Under the pieces are notes generated by a model. The model was not told where the DNA came from, made no database searches, and worked only from the letters and a program-made list of their open reading frames with translations. DNA of 64,000 bases from Caulobacteraceae bacterium (GTDB lineage: Bacteria > Pseudomonadota > Alphaproteobacteria > Caulobacterales > Caulobacteraceae), in NCBI GenBank assembly GCA_947476325.1, contig CANJPZ010000002.1, positions 186,001 to 250,000 of the forward strand. Direction: 5' to 3'. The translations under genes and the position numbers were made by a program. Each line of letters opens with the position of its first letter. Position 1 is the stretch's first letter. Positions 60,144 through 64,000 of the stretch are shown one piece after another.

Positions 60144-61035
60144 GCTTTCCCCGCCGCTCGCGTTCTGGCCGCGCATTCATGGCGATTTCGATCTCGGTGG
60201 CCAGCGCACCGCCGAAGAAGACGGCGTTGACGCTCCACGACAGCCAGATCAGCAGGACAACGACCGTGGCGATGGAGCCGTAGGTGGCGCCCAGGTGAAC
60301 GATCTGTTCGACATAGAAGGCGCTGGCCAGGGACATGCCGACAAACATCAGCGCCGCCGCTATGCCGCCGATGATTGCGCCCGGCCATACGATCGGACGG
60401 CTGGACATGGCGTATCGATAGATCAGGCCAAAGCCAACGGTCAGGCCGACCATGGTCCAGGTCCACTCCGAAAACAGGAAGTTGACGCCACTCAGCGGGC
60501 TCCAGCCCATGGTCTGGACGGCAACCCGGATGGCCAGAAAGGCGGCGGTGACGATCGCTGACAGGACGAAAGCGGCGACAAGAACCACCAGGGCCAGGAA
60601 ATTGAAGCTCAGAAAGCTTCGCGGCGCCTCGTCATCATGGATGAAGGACAAGCCGGCCAGCATGGCCTTGAAGCCGCGGTGCGACGCATAGGCGCCGACC
60701 ACCAGGGCAAATGCGCTCTGCAGGGATACGATCTGGGGCGGGGCCTCGATCAGACGGTGCAGCTCGCCCTCGAACAGGGTCTCGGCTCCGGCCGGCATCA
60801 TGCGCGAGATCAACTCGGCCTGGAACGTCGCCTGCTCAGGCGTGGCCAAAAGGCTGTAGAGGCCAATCAGGATGGCGACCGCCGGAAACACGGCCAGCAT
60901 GGCGAAGAACGAGACGCCGCCGACATAGAGCATAACGTCCCGGCCCCAGAGCCGAAGCAGGGACTTCCACAGGATTCCCGGCGCTCGGATCGCCCAGCGC
61001 GTCAGGACGACCCTGTCGAAGATGCTCCACTTCAT
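60121..61035 (-). CDS. YihY/UPF0761 family inner-membrane protein
   Basis: The 304-residue membrane protein has six hydrophobic helices (about 35-55, 95-115, 135-165, 175-200, 215-240 and 255-275). It shows YihY-type motifs: GVSFFAMLAVFPAVAILIGLYS, ASHRGFKAMLAGLSFIHDDE and ATYGSIATVVVLLIWLSWS. Once annotated as ribonuclease BN, the family is now considered of unknown transport or envelope role. ATG at 61035 has no strong ribosome-binding site. Confidence 0.88.
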   Translation of the reverse strand: MKWSIFDRVVLTRWAIRAPGILWKSLLRLWGRDVMLYVGGVSFFAMLAVFPAVAILIGLYSLLATPEQATFQAELISRMMPAGAETLFEGELHRLIEAPPQIVSLQSAFALVVGAYASHRGFKAMLAGLSFIHDDEAPRSFLSFNFLALVVLVAAFVLSAIVTAAFLAIRVAVQTMGWSPLSGVNFLFSEWTWTMVGLTVGFGLIYRYAMSSRPIVWPGAIIGGIAAALMFVGMSLASAFYVEQIVHLGATYGSIATVVVLLIWLSWSVNAVFFGGALATEIEIAMNARPERERRGKPRPALPR

Positions 61036-61299
61036 GGGGGCTAGCTAACGTGTTTCGGGCAGAGTCGGCAAAGACCTTCGCCAAAATGGCGGCGCGCCCT
61101 GCTCCGGGGGGAACAGGGCGCACATTCAGGTCGTACTTGTCGTCGTACCTGAGGCCGGCCGCCGTTCGAGGGACGGGAAGGACGACGTCCAGCCATGAAC
61201 CTACTATCGAGTCATGCGGCTGAACCGCGTCTGAACGCCAATGGCGGCGTTCCGTCAGGATGCGGCGTCCAGTCCCTATCTTGAGCGGCCCGCTTTGCT
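61036..61299. other. Divergent gap between the YihY and PopA-like genes
   Basis: 264 bp without a recognisable gene. It carries the promoters of the divergent flanking genes. No confident -35/-10 pair or operator was found. A purine-rich ribosome-binding site is not obvious before either start. Confidence 0.4.
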
Positions 61300-62652
61300 A
61301 TGGTGCGCGATACGAGTCGATTGGATGTGGAAGTGTCGGTCCAGGCGCGAGTTCTTATTGTCGCACGCGAAGATGCGATTGCCGGGCCGCTCTCCGAAGG
61401 GCTGGATCGCCTTGGCTGGCGCACGGTCACGGCGCGTGGGCCCCACGCGGCCCTGGCGGCGCTGAATGACCTTCAGATTGAAGCGGCGATCATCGATACC
61501 ACCTGCGCCGGCGATGACCCGGCCGCGCTTGCAACACGCATGAAACAGGCGGTGGCGCCGCGACTGATGCCCATCGTCGCGATCGGCGAACCGGACGATC
61601 ACCTCAAGACTGCATTCGACCTCATCCTGACAGCGCCCCTGCATCCCGCCCAGGCCGTCATGCGCCTGGAATCTCTGGTTCGCATGGCCGTGGCAGAGGA
61701 AGAGTTTGAGCTAAGACTTGCAACTTTCTCGGAAAAGGTCCGGCAACTTGATGCGCCGGGCCGTGACGGCGGCGCCCTGAGAATCCTGGCGGTCGGTGAA
61801 CCAGCGCCGCAGTTCCTGGCCCTGTCCAACGCCCTGGCCAGACAGGGCGCCGAGGTCGTGGGCGCGTTTACCGCCTACACCGCCTTTGATTACCTGCATG
61901 AAAAGCCCTTCGACGCGGTCGTGCTCTGGGGCGGGCAGGATCATTCCGAGGCCCTGTCCATTGGCGCAGGCATGCGGCGCAACACGCGGCTGTATCATAT
62001 CCCGACCATGCTCTATCTGGCCGAAGACTCGTACGTCGGCGTCAACGAGGCCTTTCACAAGGGCATAACCGACGTCGCCTCGCCGGAATCCCCCGAGACC
62101 GAGACCGCATCCCGCGTCGTCGAACTGGCCCGCAGCTATCGTCGCCAGACGATGATCCGAACCGCGCTGGAAAAAGCCCGCTCAACGGGCCTTATGGACG
62201 CAACCACGGGCCTGTTTACGCGAGAGCTGTTTGCCGGCCACCTGGGTCGCATGGCCAGCGCCGCGCGGGCCCGCAACCGGCCGCTGTCAGTCTGTGTTCT
62301 GCGCATCTCTGACACGGCCGAGGTCAAGGCAGCGCGCGCCGGCGGATGGCTGGACCGGGCCGCGCCCCAGATCGGTTCGATGATCGGACGCCTGGTGCGG
62401 GTGGAAGACACCGCCGCACGCCTGGCGCCAGAAGTCTTCGCTCTGGCCCTGCCCGCCACTCAAGGTCATGAAGCCCGTTCCGCAGCCGAGCGGATCGGCG
62501 CGGTGATCGGATGCACGGCCTTTGATGCCGGCGACGGCAAACCACCTTTTGTGGTGTCATTCGACGTCGGCATCGCAGCCGTCGAGCCGGGCGAGAATCC
62601 CGCCAACGCCCTTGAGCGTGCCGCGGCCAAGTCGCTTCAAAAAACGGGGTAG
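61300..62652 (+). CDS. popA: PopA-like c-di-GMP effector (REC-REC-degenerate GGDEF)
   Basis: The 450-residue protein has two receiver-like domains: about 16-130, with Asp66 in AIIDTT, and about 160-285, where the phospho-Asp is not apparent. A GGDEF domain (about 295-450) starts at GLMDATTGLFTREL. The active-site GG(D/E)EF is replaced by APEVF (376-380), so cyclase activity is unlikely. The inhibitory-site RxxD is kept as RVED (367-370), five residues before it. This combination is that of Caulobacter PopA, which binds c-di-GMP and recruits RcdA/CtrA to the cell pole for ClpXP. Assignment by architecture, supported by mfd nearby. Confidence 0.8.
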   Translation: MVRDTSRLDVEVSVQARVLIVAREDAIAGPLSEGLDRLGWRTVTARGPHAALAALNDLQIEAAIIDTTCAGDDPAALATRMKQAVAPRLMPIVAIGEPDDHLKTAFDLILTAPLHPAQAVMRLESLVRMAVAEEEFELRLATFSEKVRQLDAPGRDGGALRILAVGEPAPQFLALSNALARQGAEVVGAFTAYTAFDYLHEKPFDAVVLWGGQDHSEALSIGAGMRRNTRLYHIPTMLYLAEDSYVGVNEAFHKGITDVASPESPETETASRVVELARSYRRQTMIRTALEKARSTGLMDATTGLFTRELFAGHLGRMASAARARNRPLSVCVLRISDTAEVKAARAGGWLDRAAPQIGSMIGRLVRVEDTAARLAPEVFALALPATQGHEARSAAERIGAVIGCTAFDAGDGKPPFVVSFDVGIAAVEPGENPANALERAAAKSLQKTG

Positions 62653-62655
62653 ACC

Positions 62656-63210
62656 TTGCCTGGCGACAACAGTGGACTGGTTCTGCCGGTTATCTTTCTC
62701 CTCATGGCCTTCCGAATCTGGAGCGGCGGTGCGCGGCAGCGGCGGGTCCGCATCGAAACCATGTGGATCTTTCCGCTTCTGTTCGTCTTCCTGATCGGCG
62801 CGGGCATTTATTACGACCCGCCGCCCATGACGCCTCTGGTCATCAGCGCCCTGGCCGCCGCGGCCGCGGTCGGCATCGCCATCGGCTGGTTCCGGGGGCG
62901 GATGGTGCAGATCACCATCGATCCCGAGACCCACACTTTAACGAGCCAGAATTCGGCCCTGGGCATGCTGATGCTGGCGGGTATCTATCTGCTGAAGTAC
63001 GGCGCCCGCATCCTGCTGTCGGGCCACGCCGGCGCGTGGCACATTACGCCCTCGGCCATAGCGGACGGATTCCTGCTAATGGTGCTGGGCACCATTGTCG
63101 CCCGACGTCTGGAAATTCTGCTGCGCAGCCTTCGCCTTTTGAACAAGGCCCGCGCGGACAAGGCCGCTGGCAAGACAGTCGCGGCCGAGATCACCGAAGA
63201 CCACGCCTAA
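62656..63210 (+). CDS. Small integral membrane protein, CcdC/DUF1453-like
   Basis: The 184-residue protein has four or five hydrophobic helices (about 8-20, 36-51, 57-75, 90-115 and 125-145). The patterns IETMWIFPLLFVFLIGAGIYY and WFRGRMVQITIDPETHTLTSQNSALGMLML match CcdC/DUF1453-type proteins. The role is not known. TTG at 62656 follows the popA stop by 3 bp; ATG at 62704 would remove the first helix. It is probably co-transcribed with the PopA-like gene. Confidence 0.7.
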   Translation: MPGDNSGLVLPVIFLLMAFRIWSGGARQRRVRIETMWIFPLLFVFLIGAGIYYDPPPMTPLVISALAAAAAVGIAIGWFRGRMVQITIDPETHTLTSQNSALGMLMLAGIYLLKYGARILLSGHAGAWHITPSAIADGFLLMVLGTIVARRLEILLRSLRLLNKARADKAAGKTVAAEITEDHA

Positions 63211-63215
63211 GGGCT

Positions 63216-64000
63216 TCAAACAGCCGGGTTGAGCGCGATCCGCGCCAGGTCGGCCAGGATTCGCTCAGCCGCCTTCAGGCGCGCCTCCGGCGTCTCCCAC
63301 TCGCCGCGCACGACGACCTTCTGGTCAGGCCGCACCTTCCAGATGATGCTGTTCTTCTGGACGTGCTGGACCAGGCCGATCGGATTGGGGAAGGCATCGC
63401 CCCGGAAGGCGATCACCGCGCCCTTGGGGCCGACATCGACCTTGGCGACATTGGCCTGGCGGCACAGGCCCTTGATCGCCACCACCTTGAGCAGGTGATC
63501 GGCTTCCTCGGGCAAGGGCCCGAACCGGTCGATCAGTTCAGCGGCCAGGGCTTCACGGTCTTCCGGACGTTCGGCTTCAGACAGCCGCCGGTAGAGGGCC
63601 AGGCGCACGTTCAGATCGGGGACGTATTCTTCAGGGATCAGCACGGCAACGCCGGTATTGATCAGCGGCGACCAGCCACGATCCGAGACAACTTCGTCCC
63701 CGCCTTTGGCGCGCAGCTCGGCGACCGCGTCTTCCAGCATCTGTTGATAGAGCTCGACCCCAATCTCGCGGATGTGCCCTGACTGCTCGTCGCCCAAAAG
63801 GTTGCCGCCGCCCCGGATGTCCAGATCGTGGCTGGCCAGCTGGAAACCGGCGCCCAGGCTGTCCAGGGATTGCAGAACACGCAAGCGCTTGTCCGCCGAC
63901 AGGGTCAGCTGCTTGTTGGGCGGCGTGGTCAGATAGGCGAAGGCCCGCTGCTTGGCGCGCCCCACCCTGCCCCGCAACTGATACAGCTGGGACAGGCCGA
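63216..64000 (-). CDS. mfd: Transcription-repair coupling factor Mfd, C-terminal part (5' end beyond window)
   Basis: The open frame continues past the last base, so only about the last 260 residues are seen. They begin in helicase motif VI (YQLRGRVGRAKQRAFAYL). Then comes the TRG-like region LQSLDSLGAGFQLASHDLDIRGGGNLLGDEQSGHIREIGVELYQQML-like, here read in short pieces. The C-terminal D7 domain follows (VPDLNVRLALYRRLSEAE, ELIDRFGPLPEEADHLL). Mfd removes stalled RNA polymerase and recruits UvrA. It is convergent with the membrane protein gene (5 bp). Confidence 0.93.
   Translation of the reverse strand, partial: GLSQLYQLRGRVGRAKQRAFAYLTTPPNKQLTLSADKRLRVLQSLDSLGAGFQLASHDLDIRGGGNLLGDEQSGHIREIGVELYQQMLEDAVAELRAKGGDEVVSDRGWSPLINTGVAVLIPEEYVPDLNVRLALYRRLSEAERPEDREALAAELIDRFGPLPEEADHLLKVVAIKGLCRQANVAKVDVGPKGAVIAFRGDAFPNPIGLVQHVQKNSIIWKVRPDQKVVVRGEWETPEARLKAAERILADLARIALNPAV

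Noticed and set aside
62763-63782. Plus-strand frame of 339 codons across the small membrane protein and mfd
   Set aside because: It covers two real genes in other frames and has no domain.
1-64000. CRISPR arrays, prophage, integrases or complete insertion sequences
   Set aside because: No regularly spaced repeats, phage structural genes, integrase or transposase motifs were found on either strand.

Overview
The window reads as chromosomal DNA of an alphaproteobacterium, most probably a member of the Caulobacteraceae (Caulobacter/Phenylobacterium type). This is inferred from high GC content, the ntrC-ntrY-ntrX-dat-hfq-hflX order, the pyrE-pdxJ-acpS-lepB-rnc-era-recO order, a PopA-like degenerate GGDEF protein near mfd, and many GTG/TTG starts with 4-bp ATGA/GTGA overlaps. 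No prophage, intact insertion sequence or CRISPR array was seen.

Layout. 1-9.6 kb (+): nitrogen two-component regulators (ntrC 3' part, ntrY, ntrX), a D-amino-acid aminotransferase, hfq, hflX, rpoZ and a bifunctional (p)ppGpp enzyme. 9.6-15.8 kb (-): an Rrf2 regulator, then an outer-membrane porin and a full sulfate ABC importer (sbp-cysT-cysW-cysA). 15.9-22.6 kb (+): pyrE, pdxJ, acpS, two tandem signal peptidases, rnc, era, recO and an SDR. 22.6-29.1 kb: accessory secreted proteins: a haem protein, a frameshifted TPR gene, an alpha/beta hydrolase, a Sel1 protein and the first large redoxin/cytochrome/copper protein. 29.7-43.1 kb: parC, a YdcF-like protein, lipid/glycan glycosyltransferases, PepSY and ApbE-DUF2271 proteins, cspA, an MBL hydrolase, tatD, holB, tmk and rlpA. 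43.2-60.1 kb: the most unusual part. It holds two more large copper proteins, an aldo-keto reductase, two related secreted proteins of unknown function around a tRNA-Ser, a cobalt-type nitrile hydratase operon, a Rieske oxygenase, an AtuA-family protein, a DUF1501 / c-type cytochrome operon, a periplasmic redoxin and a TusA protein. 60.1-64 kb: a YihY membrane protein, a PopA-like protein, a small membrane protein and the C-terminal part of mfd.

The best candidate for an undescribed system is the family of three exported proteins of about 680-690 residues (26986-29058, 43189-45237, 57178-59232). Each appears to combine a thioredoxin-like domain, a CxxCH haem motif, a PHM/DBM-type type-II copper monooxygenase core and C-terminal EF-hands. 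They lie among other exported redox proteins. One copy sits beside a perfect FNR/FixK-type palindrome. Another has a strong housekeeping promoter and is divergent from a DUF1501/cytochrome operon. In one copy both redoxin cysteines are lost together. A second observation is a 27-bp near-identical element upstream of both parC and tmk-holB, inside two unusually long non-coding regions that share further short blocks.

All functions come from reading motifs and family resemblance by eye; no database search was run.
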